Made by a program: the position numbers and the translations under genes. A model generated the notes under the pieces. That model had not been told where the DNA came from. It saw only the letters and a list, made by a program, of their open reading frames with translations, and ran no database searches. A stretch of 64,000 nt of DNA, taken from the NCBI RefSeq assembly GCF_037975245.1, contig NC_092576.1, positions 8,405,501 to 8,469,500 of the forward strand. The letters run 5' to 3'. Source of the stretch: Apostichopus japonicus. Its lineage: Eukaryota; Echinodermata; Holothuroidea; Aspidochirotida; Stichopodidae. Shown one piece after another: positions 35,091-47,095 of this stretch. Position 1 is the first letter of the stretch; each line of letters opens with the position of its first letter.

Positions 35091-35777
35091 TTTTTTAAAA
35101 GCGTCACATTTTTGGAATCCAGGGATTTGATTGGCCGATGCCCACGTTCGTCCTGGGGAAAAAAATACGCCAGCCGCCCACGTACGTGGGACTCTGATAA
35201 GTTTTGCCTTTATCATGCTAATTATATATGCTCTATATATAGGTTTGTTTGCAGTGGGCGGTTGCACGCAGAGCTCAAACAGACTATAACTTCAAGAAAA
35301 AATGTGCATATCCCACTAAAATTCTAATTACATACTGACACATAACTTCGTTATACAAAATGATCACATTTGAAGGATAAATCCACAAAGAGATCATAAA
35401 TAGGAAAGTTAATCTATTTAAGAGCCAGTACCGTGATGACATCAAAAACCACGTGATGTGATCCACTTCCTCGCTTCAGGGGCTTGGAAAGGCAGGTCGA
35501 GCCCAGGGACATTGATGTAATCGATCACCCAGTTACACTCCCCCCCCCCCACACCCAACAATGAATTATTTACGTTAATTCATGATACATTCATTGGCTT
35601 ATGGGATTAAATTATTCTTTTTCATATTTTCCCGGCCTTCCTAATTGACCTTGGACCACCCCACCCCCACGCCCCGGGGCTGTAGCCAGACTAACCGTTA
35701 TGGGTGCAGACTGAGGAGCCGACGTCACCATCTAATTAACATACCATACACACAGCATATGCTAAAAGAGCTATAGA

Positions 35778-35990
35778 ATTAACCTGCCCTCGAATGTTCT
35801 CGCTGAACTGGTTACACATCATGATCTCAAATTCATCCTACAGGTGTACTCTATGAATAGATGGCGCTATTCTACAACAGAGTAACGATGCGTTAGTTCT
35901 CACTTTGTGGACCCGAAAAAGCTGGCAGAGTCAGCTTTAGTAGAAACATATACTGTGGTAGTAGTGCTGCTACTATATACTTATATCAGA
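35778..35990. repeat. Direct duplication, copy 1 (copy 2 at 36,713-36,930)
   Basis: It shares CTACAGGTGTACTCT, ATAGATGGCGCT, TTTGTGGACCCGAA and GTGCTGCTACTATATACTTA in order with copy 2. The U2-like element begins immediately after copy 1. No reading frame in it is convincing. Confidence 0.85.
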
Positions 35991-35992
35991 GA

Positions 35993-36185
35993 GCTGCTAT
36001 TCGGCCTTTTGGCTAAGATCATGTGAAGTATCAGTTCCCTTTCGAATGAATGGTGATACACACCCGACGATGATCACACGGTCACAGTTTCGATGCAAGA
36101 CTACTAGGGCTGAGAGCGGATCAGTCGTTCGGTAGTTTGGTTTTCGTGCCCAGGATCTTTCCTGGGTGACTTTTCTTAAAAAGTA
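35993..36185 (+). mobile_element. Element with a U2-snRNA-like head
   Basis: The first 45 bases (GCTATTCGGCCTTTTGGCTA then AGATCATGTGAAGTATCAGTTCC) closely match the 5' end of U2 snRNA, including stem-loop I and most of the branch-site recognition segment. After that the sequence diverges: there is no Sm site and no U2 3' half, but it has its own hairpin CCCAGGATCTTTCCTGGG near 36,152-36,170. It is therefore not a U2 gene. SINEs with snRNA-derived heads are known, and some non-LTR elements carry U2-like 5' ends; either fits. An A-poor end runs into the (TA)n tract. Confidence 0.65.
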
Positions 36186-36205
36186 TTATTAGTGCTGTGC
36201 AGTAC

Positions 36206-36343
<138 letters not shown>

Positions 36344-36344
36344 T

Positions 36345-36522
36345 CTTTTTTCCTAGTTTTGACCCCAGATTATGAACGACAATCCTTCATTTTCACAGAA
36401 ACTGGATCCCTAACCCACGTTCTAAACCCTAACTCTGATTTCAAAGGAATTTGTAAATTCCTGAAAAACCTGAAACCCACGTTCGTCCTGGAAAAAAAAA
36501 TAGGCGGACGGTCCATGATCCC
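36345..36522 (+). repeat. Inverted repeat, right copy
   Basis: Plus-strand partner of 34,905-35,090, placed just after the (TA)n tract. Confidence 0.85.
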
Positions 36523-36712
36523 GCCCCCCCCCCCTCCTGTCCCCCAGTCTTTACTGACACGTTTAATCAACCGTAACATCCGTAACAGTGTACATATAGT
36601 TACAACCAGTTGCGCATAAATCGGCCACACTTGCATTCCTTGATGATAAGCTACCATGCCATGCCATACCATGATTCTGAACTTGCATCACGATAAAGTA
36701 CGGGGAACCATA

Positions 36713-36930
36713 GGATTTGATCTGCCCTCAAATGGTATCTCTAAACTGGCTACATCCTGACATATCATCACCTTAACTTCCTCCTACAGGTGTACTCTGT
36801 GGATAGATGGCGCTGTTCTACAATAGAGTAACGCCGCGTTAGTTCTTACTTTGTGGACCCGAACAATCTGTAGTCAGCTTTCGTAGAAGCATACTGTGTT
36901 TAATGGTGCTGCTACTATATACTTATATAC
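36713..36930. repeat. Direct duplication, copy 2
   Basis: Partner of 35,778-35,990, with roughly 80-85% identity by eye. It lacks the U2-like insertion. Confidence 0.85.
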
Positions 36931-37097
36931 AACCTATAACATAGCACTGAGATCATATTGCCTCGCAGAATAATTACAAACCAATTGGTATCGGAGCGTA
37001 TACCAATGCAGCGCCGTAGCGACTGCAATATTTACACGAGACTTATTATGAAGATACAAACACTGTGTCCTCCTTCATTTGGTGCCGCAACTCCCCC

Positions 37098-37208
37098 ACC
37101 CTCTCCCCCACCCTCTCCCCTCTCCCCTCTCCCCTCTCCCCTCTCCCCTCTCCCCTCTCCCCTCTCCCCTCTCCCCTCTCCCCTCTCCCCTCTCCCCTCT
37201 CCCCTCTC
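37098..37208. repeat. (CTCCCCT)n minisatellite, G-quadruplex prone on the minus strand
   Basis: About 14 copies of a 7-bp polypyrimidine unit. The minus strand is GGGGAGA repeated, which satisfies the G-quadruplex pattern and is also a mirror-type polypurine tract able to form triplex DNA. Confidence 0.95.
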
Positions 37209-37780
37209 CAACTTCCACTTAGACTTCCCGGCTATGGGCCTGCTCTTAGTTTGATTAATTGCAATCTCATTATAAGTATTACTCTTTACAGGTTTTTGAA
37301 ACATTTTGGAGAGGGGAATCCTAGCTTAAAAGAGGAATAAACCTTGACCAAACTTCAGCTTGGAGAATCACTTTAAGAAACCCTCCACCCCGCCCCCCCC
37401 CCCCCCCTCAATCTCTCTTCTCAAATTATCCCAAAACACTCGGGATTGTTCACTAATACAATTACACGTCAGCCAAAAGGACGGTTATTTTTTTTTTAAT
37501 TTATTGTAATTGATGTATTTCCGTTATAAATATATGTATATGTATATATACACACACAGGACCTGGTGGTGTTCCATGAAAATTCTCCCCACCCAACCCC
37601 CCAGTCTTCATTAGTTCTTAAGTGTATATCATAATAAGTATAAAATATAATTTGTACTATTTATGCCTGCCACCCTTGCAGCCCCCTCCCCAAATTAGCC
37701 CTGGGCCTGGGATGTAACCCCCTGACCCCCTCTCGTCAGGTCTGTCTACGGATGATAATGATGCTTTTCAGTTCACCATA

Positions 37781-38107
37781 ATGTTCCTCAACCCTCTATC
37801 TTCTTCGTTTAAATTAGAGAAGGTTGTAAGGGCTGCCAGCCGTACTATTGGTAGGGATATTTGTTTGAAAACTGTCTATGAACTCTACATTGATATGATG
37901 CACCAGAAAACCCATGGAATATTAAAGACCATACACATCCTCTTTTCCAGAACTATGTATTCTGCCGTTCAGGCAGCAGACTTCGCATGCCACGGTCTAA
38001 GCATAACAGATTCAGGTTTTCTTTTTTTACCCAATTCTGTTTCTGTTTTCAACCTGAGGGTTGTTAGATAGGTTTCTTTGTTTTATAGTCTTGTTTGTTT
38101 GTTTTTG

Positions 38108-38167
<60 letters not shown>

Positions 38168-38372
38168 TTTTCTCACATGTATGGATATTGTTGCTGTTGA
38201 TATATTTACCTTTTCATTCAACTTCACTGTGTTTTGTTTATACTAATATTTAACTGTATTCTGTATGAAACTTTAAAACTTTGATTTTTTATGTGTTTTG
38301 CTGCAAGGCGACAAATTTCCATATCTTATGGACGAAATAAATCTCTATCTCTATCAATCTATCTATCTGTCC
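37781..38372 (+). mobile_element. 3' end of a non-LTR retrotransposon
   Basis: A 96-residue ORF (37,781-38,071) carries KLEKVVRAASRTIGRDICLK…VYELYI, resembling the C-terminal tail after the reverse transcriptase in CR1/Rex-like LINEs (the conserved VVRxAxxxIG…L…Y pattern). Its 3' UTR follows, with a (TA)n tract at 38,110-38,159. The element ends TTATGGACGAAATAAATCTC and a (TATC)n tail at 38,345-38,372. It is heavily 5' truncated; the reverse transcriptase core is absent. Confidence 0.55.
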
Positions 38373-39319
38373 AGGCAATTCTCAGAGATGCGTACTATAA
38401 TGAAATTAGACGTAACATGATATCTATTAATTACACATAAATCGATTATATTTTTAAATAATTTACTTGCATAACATCGTTATAATAAACAAGATACGTC
38501 ATCGGATATATGAGCAATAGCTTGGTTAAATAATGCATAAATGATAACAATGACAATAACCAAAAACACCACGACAAACCATTATGAATACAATAAGTGT
38601 GAAGACAATTAAGATGCACATTCCAACTAGATTGTTATTTCCCTTTGATAATTTTTTTTTTCGGCATGAGAGATATATACTTATGGCGGACGACACTACT
38701 GTTTTGACCAATGACATTCCTCCAACGTGTTGACGTCACCCTTAAATTATTTTGCTATACTATCGCCCGGTAGTTATATGAAATGTTGATAAAATAAGTA
38801 GAAGACCTCTAGCAACAGGTTGTCACAACGAGGTCCCATATAACTAAAATGGAATAGTTGTTTTATTTCACGTAGCATCATATGCTGATCGTTGACTGAG
38901 CAAACTCCTCTTCCCCAACCCACACCCGCACCCCACCCCTAATAAACACTACAACCACCACCTTCATCCTCTCTTAGTGATAGGTCCGGTACATAGGCCC
39001 AAACTATATATGTAACATAAAAAAAAACAGTAAAAAGGGTAAATAGGCCTTATTTTAAAATGTGCATCATAAACAATATAAAGTCATTTAGAATAATTAT
39101 ATTATTATATTATAGGAAGTCTAGAATTATTATTTTTTTAACATTGAAACCTTTAGAACTTAATCGCTTCTTTGTATGACGTCATCTTATAGCTGATGAC
39201 AGTTGAGGTGCATGGAAATCATCATTTCGACACGTAATCATGACGTATATTATCCTATATGTGATAAATTACGTAAAATACAGTCTCTTTTGCATCCTTT
39301 ACAAGAATATCCCTGTGTT
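38373..39319. other. 3' flank of the Patched-domain gene
   Basis: Contains the presumed 3' UTR immediately left of 39,320. No poly(A) site could be assigned with confidence and no other feature was found. Confidence 0.4.
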
Positions 39320-40878
39320 TTACTTGGTGTAATTAACGTGTGATTTGCCTTTAAACAGTATCATCAATATTGTCGGGAAGAAGATAAGCGAATGTAGTAG
39401 ACCGAATGACATCGTCAAAAAAATAACTTTGGCAAATGTTTGATAAAAATAAGCCGGAAAACCTACAAACAAGAATAAACTGACTAATGTACAGGCCACG
39501 CTCTGGCAGACCGGAAAACCAATGATTCCTAAAGACCAACTAAGGCGAGAGATTGGCGAGATGCTAACATACGTATATAAGTATGCAAGATGCGTAGAAA
39601 GTTCGATACTTATTCCTACACAAATCAGAAGGTTAATTATGGATATGACGTCAAGGGAAATCCCCCAAAAGGACATAAAACCGGTCAAGCCTGTTAGAAT
39701 GGACATAGTCATCAAACAGACACATAGGGCGACAAAAGGGTTAGGGACGAGTAATAAGGCCATTATAAGGGTGCAGAGCCCTGTGGCTATATTAAGCTTG
39801 ATAATTTCTGGAGCTGAAGTCATCTGTTGTTCATAGAGGAAAAAATCGGGTGCAAAAATAACAATTTCTGTATCTATCCGAGATGCAATAGCTCTCAATT
39901 CTTGCATCATCTGACCTTGGTCTTCGGCAGTGGTAACGTTTTGGGTCGACAGAATACACCGGGAAGATGCAATGACGGATTTATTAGCTTGGAATTTAAT
40001 ATCTAATTCATATTTGGCAGTATTTGGACGACCAAGAAAATTGAAACGTAAAGTCGAAATAAATTCATCTTCGTCAAACATTAAATCCTTGTCATCTGTC
40101 AGGTTAAAATGTTGGTAATAATCGATGAACCAACATTGTGTGTAATCTTTTGGTTTTACGAAGCTACTCTTTTCGAAGTCAGTCATGGTATCTTCCAATG
40201 CTCTCTGTACTGTTTTGTCCCAATAGCGTATTTCTTCTGTAAACACTACGGACACCAACGGACCAAAATCAGTCATTTGCTGCGATCGAAGATCCAAATA
40301 GTTGTATGTATGGGACGCCGTTGGTGCCATATTTTGGATTTCCAAACCAACCGCTATACTCGACGAGCCAACTATTGATACAACGATGTATACCACTAAG
40401 AAAATGGCGAATACCAACAGAGGAATGATATAAGCAAATATTAAAGTAAAAGTCGTGTCGAAAAATGTTTTCACAATGTGAACGGATTTTAACGCAAACT
40501 CGTCACTACCACCAGCACAGAAGACATTGTAAACTGTAGAATTATCTTGGTTATCTTTGGAACGAACCTGTAAGCATGTACAGCAATGGCGATTAGCCAC
40601 TTCTATGTGACCGAAGAGGAGCATAATAGGGGCCAATATCGTAAACTGGTAAACGTAATTGAAAATCATTGCTACACCGGTGTACAGACAGAACGCCCGA
40701 ATCACAGGCACCGAACTTGTTGCACATATGAAAAAGATGACTATTTCCGTGAGGGTTGCTATGGTGATGGAGGTGCCAGTGACTTCTAACGTTTCTTGGA
40801 TCGTCTCCTTGATGTCACTACTGAAGTTGTTACATCGCCATGTTGATATCATAAAGAACACGTGATGCAGTCCCGTCC
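39320..40878 (-). CDS. PTCHD3: Patched-domain protein (PTCHD3-like), exon 2
   Basis: It encodes the C-terminal 518 residues of a 12-TM protein of the Patched/NPC1/RND superfamily, which move sterols or other lipids across or within membranes. Acceptor TTCGTTCAG precedes 40,878, and the entering phase (2 nt) matches exon 1. The exon completes TM4 and carries TM5-TM6 of the sterol-sensing-domain-like block (SITIATLTEIVIFFI; CLYTGVAMIFNYVYQ), TM7, a luminal domain (APTASHTYNYLD…FGPLVSVVF) and TM8-TM12. TM10 reads GISLDVISIINLLICVGISI then ELSTH, keeping an acidic residue (E). TM4, usually GxGLDD, reads TGLHH here; see findings. The stop is at 39,320-39,322. Confidence 0.9.
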
Positions 40879-41442
40879 CTGAACGAAACGAAGATGGAAA
40901 AAAAGTTGACACATTCAAGTTACTGTTAAAAAGATTGTATTTATGCATATCGCCCTCATCAATTTTTAATACCGACGATAAGCATGGTAGACGTTATGCG
41001 CAAAAAAAAATCTTCCAGCTGCAATAAATGTTATGACTATCAGCTACGATTCTCATACGCAGGTGACAGAGCCTTAGGCTATGAATATCTATTATGACAG
41101 TGTGGTAGGCTCGTCTCTAACAATATGTACAACTCTAGTTCCCGTCCTGGCGAGAAAAGTTACGTTGTAAACAAAACTATCAGCAGTATAAGAAAAGTTC
41201 ACACAAAAAAACAAACAGAATATGAAATCAAAGTAATTACTGATGAATACTTAATAACCTTAGAATGAACAATAGTAACTATCAGCACATGGCAGAGAAG
41301 ATCAAAACAGTTTGAAATAACTGCATCAAACTTTACATTGTTGTTAATGTTAATTCATATTGATGAATTCGTTGATGTTAACATGCTGATATGTTATACC
41401 AACTCGCAAAGCAAAACGTTTCATAAAAGAGGTAATACTTAC
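40879..41442 (-). other. PTCHD3: Single intron of the Patched-domain gene
   Basis: 564 bp, phase 1, GTAAGT…TTCGTTCAG borders. It splits TM4 exactly before the residues that normally carry the conserved acidic pair. No tandem repeat is present. Confidence 0.8.
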
Positions 41443-42463
41443 AAAGCAAAAGGAAGGGCATTAACAGCGCGGCTTGGTTGAAAGGAAGACCGCAAAAGGA
41501 TAGGAGACCCATAGCGGAGACTACTGCCATGGCAACAGTTACTACAGCAACGAGTGGTAGCCAGGGTTTACTCATGACGTTGTCGCGCAACATCATACAA
41601 GTAAACATTGCTAGAACAGTCATAAGGACAACCATTCCAATGAAATTAGCAACGGCACTGGATAACAATTCCTCTTGCGCTTGATCCAAACTGTCGGAAG
41701 CGGAAAAGGCTACTTCAACTAACGGAAACTCACGGTTGGATAAATGTTCCACTATTGCCCGTTCCCACGTCCGTGAAAGTTCTTCGTCGGGGCCACCGCG
41801 TAAGAAATACTCAACCAATAAGAAGCGCGCGTCACTGACTGAGCCACTTACTACAAGAGCGTCTCCTACATAATAATCAATAAAATGTTCAGTTCCAGAT
41901 TCGTCGATAATCTTTGGATAAGGTACGCTGATGGCGTACTGGGGTTCCGATGAATGCGTGGAAGAGTGTACTGTGTTATTTAGGTAAATTAACAGTGGAT
42001 TCAACACACAAGAAGTGTTCCATTTCGCACATAAGTCCCTAAAAGAAGACACGCCATCTTGATGTAAAATTGGAAAAGACATGATCTGCTCATTGATATC
42101 CAAAACACTCTGGATCTGCTCATACGCAAACAAATTCCCGTCATCCTTTGCGGTCAGCCCGACGGATACCCGTATCTGTCGCGTATCATACACACGACTG
42201 GGAGAAAATTGGTAAAAGTCGAGAGGGAAAAGATCGCTTACTTTCTTCTGATCTCGCAAAGCTTGGCTGTGGTCGGGTACGTATAGAGCTTCAAAACTAT
42301 ACTCACACTCGAAGAAAATTAAACCCATTCCAAAGCCGATAGTCGCCAGCAGAGATAGTACTACCGGCAAGAAAGGAAAGCGGCACATCAACTTTGAATA
42401 CATCCTAAAGATCTTTCGCAGAATCCTTTCGATGCAGTTGGATTTGATTGCTCTGATATCCAT
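41443..42463 (-). CDS. PTCHD3: Patched-domain protein (PTCHD3-like), exon 1
   Basis: It encodes 340 residues plus one base before a GTAAGT donor at 41,442. I start at the Met at 42,463 (MDIRAIKSNCIERILRK) because Patched-domain proteins begin with a short basic, Cys-containing stretch before TM1. An upstream in-frame ATG at 42,502 would add 13 residues. TM1 is about residues 29-51, followed by the first luminal domain (FEALYVPDHSQALRD…FPLDFY, near-universal in PTCHD proteins). TM2 (ANFIGMVVLMTVLAMFTCMM), TM3 and the first half of TM4 (ALLMPFLLL) follow. Joined to exon 2 the protein is about 859 residues, normal for the family. The substrate is unknown. Confidence 0.9.
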
Positions 42464-42612
42464 GGCTGTTCCAGCTGGTATTATGACGACCAAAGTATGC
42501 AAATGTCTGACAGGTTTATATCTACCAATAAAAAGGAGACAGATGGCATATGACGTTAGATGGAAGTGCGTGGTTATCTACACAATCAACCTTTACATAT
42601 AAATATATTATA

Positions 42613-42760
<148 letters not shown>

Positions 42761-43604
42761 AAGTTACAATTACTCACTGACGAGATCATACATGTGATAG
42801 GTAGGTATAGCACGAGATTCTGCCAATCAATCCATGTTCATGAAATGTGGAAAATGACTTAATCATTTACACTGAACTTCCAACTAACACAGTATATAAA
42901 ATCCGTAATATGATGCTTCTCTGAAGTCAATTTCCGTTAGTGTAAAGCTTGAAATATTTTTCCACCCAATATGAGGTAAATATAACCGATACAATGGAGC
43001 CAAATGTTTCGTATATATTCTGTCCACACATCAGTAGACACCTAATACATATTAGTAAACATGCCAGAAATGGAATGCATACCGTAAAACCTATGTTCAA
43101 TATACACGCACATCATGTTGTATGCATATAACGTATACACAAACTTCTCTTTATCAGTAAAGAGTATATATTATGTATATACGGATTGAACCACAAAGAT
43201 AAAGACGTATTGTATTGTATTCTTGCAAGTTGTGTACCAGTTTCTGTTTAGCCTTTAATCTTTATGTATCTGTAATAGTCGGCTACATGGTAGGCTCTAT
43301 AAACAGGTTGGAAGTGTTCTTGTCTATTGTAGTGGTGGGAATGCAGTCATTGGTAGATTTTATGTCATATACAAATATATATAACGCTATGTAAGAGTGG
43401 ACCCATTGTTACCATATTGACCTAGCATTATTTATTGCTGAAAACCTGGAGTGACTAAGTAAGAAAGGTAGAGTAAAGTCCAACGAATGATACGGTTTGA
43501 TATTGCACTCATGCATTGTAGCTTTGTCCGTACATACAATGCGTGTATAGTATATACTGAATATGAACTGATGTGTAATATATGAGAATTTGAATACTTT
43601 AGCA
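42761..43604. other. Patched-domain gene 5' flank, nothing recognised
   Basis: No exon, element or promoter motif that I can support. Confidence 0.4.
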
Positions 43605-45262
43605 AAGAATAACTGATGTTATGAGGTTGTCGAGGGTTGTCTACTACTTTTTCACAACAGGAACTGTCTACTTCCTGGTATAATAATGTCATATAGGTCC
43701 TATATAGGACTACTATCACAAAACAACAAGAACAAAACAGCAACAAAACAGCAACAAAACAAGAACAATAACAACAACAATAACATCATATAACAATAAC
43801 TGATGGTATGAGGTTTGCGAGGGTTGTTTACTGCTCTTTCCCAACAGGAACTGTCTACTTCCTGGTATAATAATGTCATATAGGTCCTATAAGTATAGGA
43901 CTATGACAAAACAACAAGAACAAAACAGCAACAAAACAAGAACAATAACAACAACAATAACAACATCATATAACAATAACCGATGGTATGAGGTTTGCGA
44001 GGGTTGTCTACTACTTTTTCACAACAGGAACTGTCTACTTCCTGGTATAATATTGTCATATAGGTCCTATATAGGACTATGACAAAACATTAAGAACAAA
44101 ACAGCAACAAAACAAGAACAAGAACAATAACAACAACAATAACAACATCATATAACAATAACTGATGGTATGAGGTTGTCGAGGGTTGTCTACTGCTTCT
44201 TCACAACAGGAACTGTCTAGTTCCTGGTATAATAATGCCATATAGGTCCTATATAGGACTATGACAAAACAACAACAACAAAACAGCAACAAAACAAGAA
44301 CAATAACAACAACAATAACAACATCATATAACAATAACTGATGGTATGAGGTTGTCGAGGGTTGTCTACTACTTTTTCACAACAGGAACTGTCTACTTCC
44401 TGGTATAATAATGTCATATAGGTCCTATATAGGACTATGACAAAACAACAACAACAACAAAACAACAATAACAACAACAATATAACAACACCATGTAACA
44501 ATAACTGATGGTATGAGGTTGCCGAGGGTTGTCTACTACTTTTTCACAACAGGAACTGTCTACTTCCTTGTATAATAATGTCATATAGGTCCTATATAGG
44601 ACTATGACAAAACAACAAGAACAAAACAACAACAAAACAAGAACAATAACAACAACAATAACAACATCATATAACAATAACCGATGGTATGAGGTTGTCG
44701 AGGGTTGTCTACTACTTTTTCACAACAGGAACTGTCTACTTCCTTGTATAATAATGTCATATAGGTCCTATATAGGACTATGACAAAACAACAACAACAA
44801 CAAAACAACAATAACAACAACAATATAACAACACCATGTAACAGTAACTGATGGTATGAGGTTGCCGAGGGTTGTCTACTACTTTTTCACAACAGGAACT
44901 GTCTACTTCCTGGTATAATAATGTCATATAGGTCCTATATAGGACTATGACAAAACAACAAGAACAAAACAACAACAAAACAAGAACAATAACAACAACA
45001 ATAACAACATCATATAACAATAACCGATGGTATGAGGTTGTCGAGGGTTGTCTACTACTTTTTCACAACAGGAACTGTCTACTTCCTTGTATAATAATGT
45101 CATATAGGTCCTATATAGGACTATGACAAAACAACAAGAACAAAACAGCAACAATAACAACAACAATATAACAACACCATGTAACAGTAACTGATGGTAT
45201 GAGGTTGCCGAGGGTTGTCTACTGACTTTTCACAACAAGAACTTGTTGTCTATTCCCTGGTA
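43605..45262. repeat. Satellite: ten units of about 165-186 bp
   Basis: The phrase GATGGTATGAGG (first copy GATGTTATGAGG) starts a new unit near 43,615, 43,801, 43,981, 44,163, 44,339, 44,506, 44,685, 44,850, 45,027 and 45,193. Each unit has GGGTTGTCTACTACTTTTTC, ACAGGAACTGTCTACTTCC, the perfect palindrome GTCCTATATAGGAC and an (AACAAC/AAGAAC)n tail whose length causes most of the size variation. The minus-strand ORFs rich in Leu/Cys/Val are reading-frame artefacts. Confidence 0.95.
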
Positions 45263-46859
45263 TAAGCTCGCTCTTCAATTAAGTAGGCATCTAAGAACAA
45301 TATTATGTATACATTAACGGGAGCATCAACAACAAAACTAAACAATGCATTCTTAAAAACAAAGTATTAATCAACTGCTTATAAAAAAAGAGAGAAGCTT
45401 ATAAACTCACCAAATCATGAACAATTCGATCATTATATTTGACAAGTTGAGTTCTGTTATTACTATTCGTAGGTTCCTTCTTAACACGTATAGTCTACAG
45501 AATATGGTTGAGGAAACTCGTATGCCAGAAATGACACAATACTCAATTGTGTGTGTACTTGTGTACTTCAAGCGGAAAGTTCACCGCTACCCCTGCTATA
45601 ATAGTTTTACTCTGTCTTTATAAACTCTTTAATACAAAAGACTAGTAGCATCGATAAAATCTCAATGAAAAAGCAGGTTTTGCTATTTAAAGTATAAAGG
45701 CGAACCAAAACAAAACATGACAAAGGAAAGTAAGGGTATGCATAAATTATATCAATATATTCTCTATGATTGTTGATTCCGTCATTTTTCGGACTTCGAA
45801 CAGAAAAAAAAAACGTGGGTTGTGTTCTTGGATTGTACTGTTCGATACACAACGGTGGTTTTGAATAGTTGATTGCATACCAAATAAAATATAAAAGCTA
45901 TATAGATACACGTACACCCCGCAAGGTTAGATGTTTGTACAATAGGGTATTACCACTGTGTGGGTATATGAGTGACGTAGTCGGCTATGCAATACAATAA
46001 AACCCAATTCTTTTAAAAGTTACTTTCGATACGGTGTGGTTAAAACGTTATTATCGGTATCCCATGGCGATGAAATGATATCTTATCAACAACGCAACAG
46101 AATAACAAAGCAGTTGCTTTAGTCCGTTTATTTATTTCATTTAGTAGAATTCCGGCATCCTTTAGAAACAATAACAAGAAAAAAACACAACGAATATAAC
46201 AGACGCCCCCTCTCCTGCAGCCGAAACTAAATGCAATCCTTAAAGTGTAACCCTGCTGAACTAAGCCAGAGATGCTTTAGGATACAGTGACCATCCCTAT
46301 CTCAACATTCCTCCTTATAGAATGATAGTATTTTGTTATTCGATCTACCGCAGACAAATTTACGGTAAAGAAAAGGTTTTTAAAACAACTATATCTTTTT
46401 AAAAAATTTTTTTTTTGTCATTGATTAACATATATATCAAATAGTAAAAAAATCCGATAAAAGTTAGACATTTTCGTTATCTAGGTCTTGTAAATATAGA
46501 CTATACGTTCCCAACATGTCGATTTGTGATTGTTGTGATGAGTAGTGCATACCAATACTGCATTCACTTCACAGAGTTTTCATGGATAGAATTCACGTTG
46601 CGGTTTCTTGCAAAGGTTGATTAAACAATAAAAGCGAAAGAAAATTCCGTTCGATTTAACAAGTGTCAACTTGGTATATCTTCATGTAAAGATGGTCGTG
46701 TATAGGACCGAGGTGATAGGACTTTGAACCATGTGATAAGGTAAGTAAATAAAACATAAAATGGATTTTGCAAGACATAAACCTTAAAATTCATAAGCGC
46801 GTTCATACTGAAGTATCAGGAAATGAAATTTAGAGTTGTAATATATGAACCCTTTAGAT
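45263..46859. other. Intergenic, nothing recognised
   Basis: No gene or element supported. Confidence 0.4.
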
Positions 46860-47095
46860 CTTGACAAAATGACAAAATTCAGAAAAATGTTTTGTTCAAC
46901 TCAGCTATTTTATGATCAATCGCAAGTAGCAACTACGAAACTCGTCAACTTGCAGAAAATTGATGCATTGACGAGATCCGTTACTTCGTCAAAACGTAAA
47001 TTTTCTGAATTTTGTCACGTTACCATCTCGTCAACTCGTCAATTTGCAGATAATTGTCGTTTTGTCAAGTCGGTCACTCGTCAATGCATTGTCCC
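46860..47095. repeat. Small imperfect foldback
   Basis: TGACAAAATTCAGAAAA (near 46,868) is inverted as TTTTCTGAATTTTGTCA (near 46,999), and TGCATTGACGAG (near 46,973) is inverted as CTCGTCAATGCA near 47,085. Many TCGTCAA/TTGACGA words fill the segment. It may be a degraded inverted-repeat element. Confidence 0.5.

Noticed and set aside
35993-36185. A functional U2 snRNA gene
   Set aside because: Only the first ~45 bases match U2; the Sm site and 3' half are absent.
37032-37304. Gly/Glu/Arg-rich and Pro/Ser-rich ORFs
   Set aside because: Translation of the (CTCCCCT)n array on both strands.
43432-45166. Series of Leu/Val/Cys-rich minus-strand ORFs resembling small membrane proteins
   Set aside because: Each is the same frame through the (AACAAC)n tail of a satellite unit; they repeat with the satellite.
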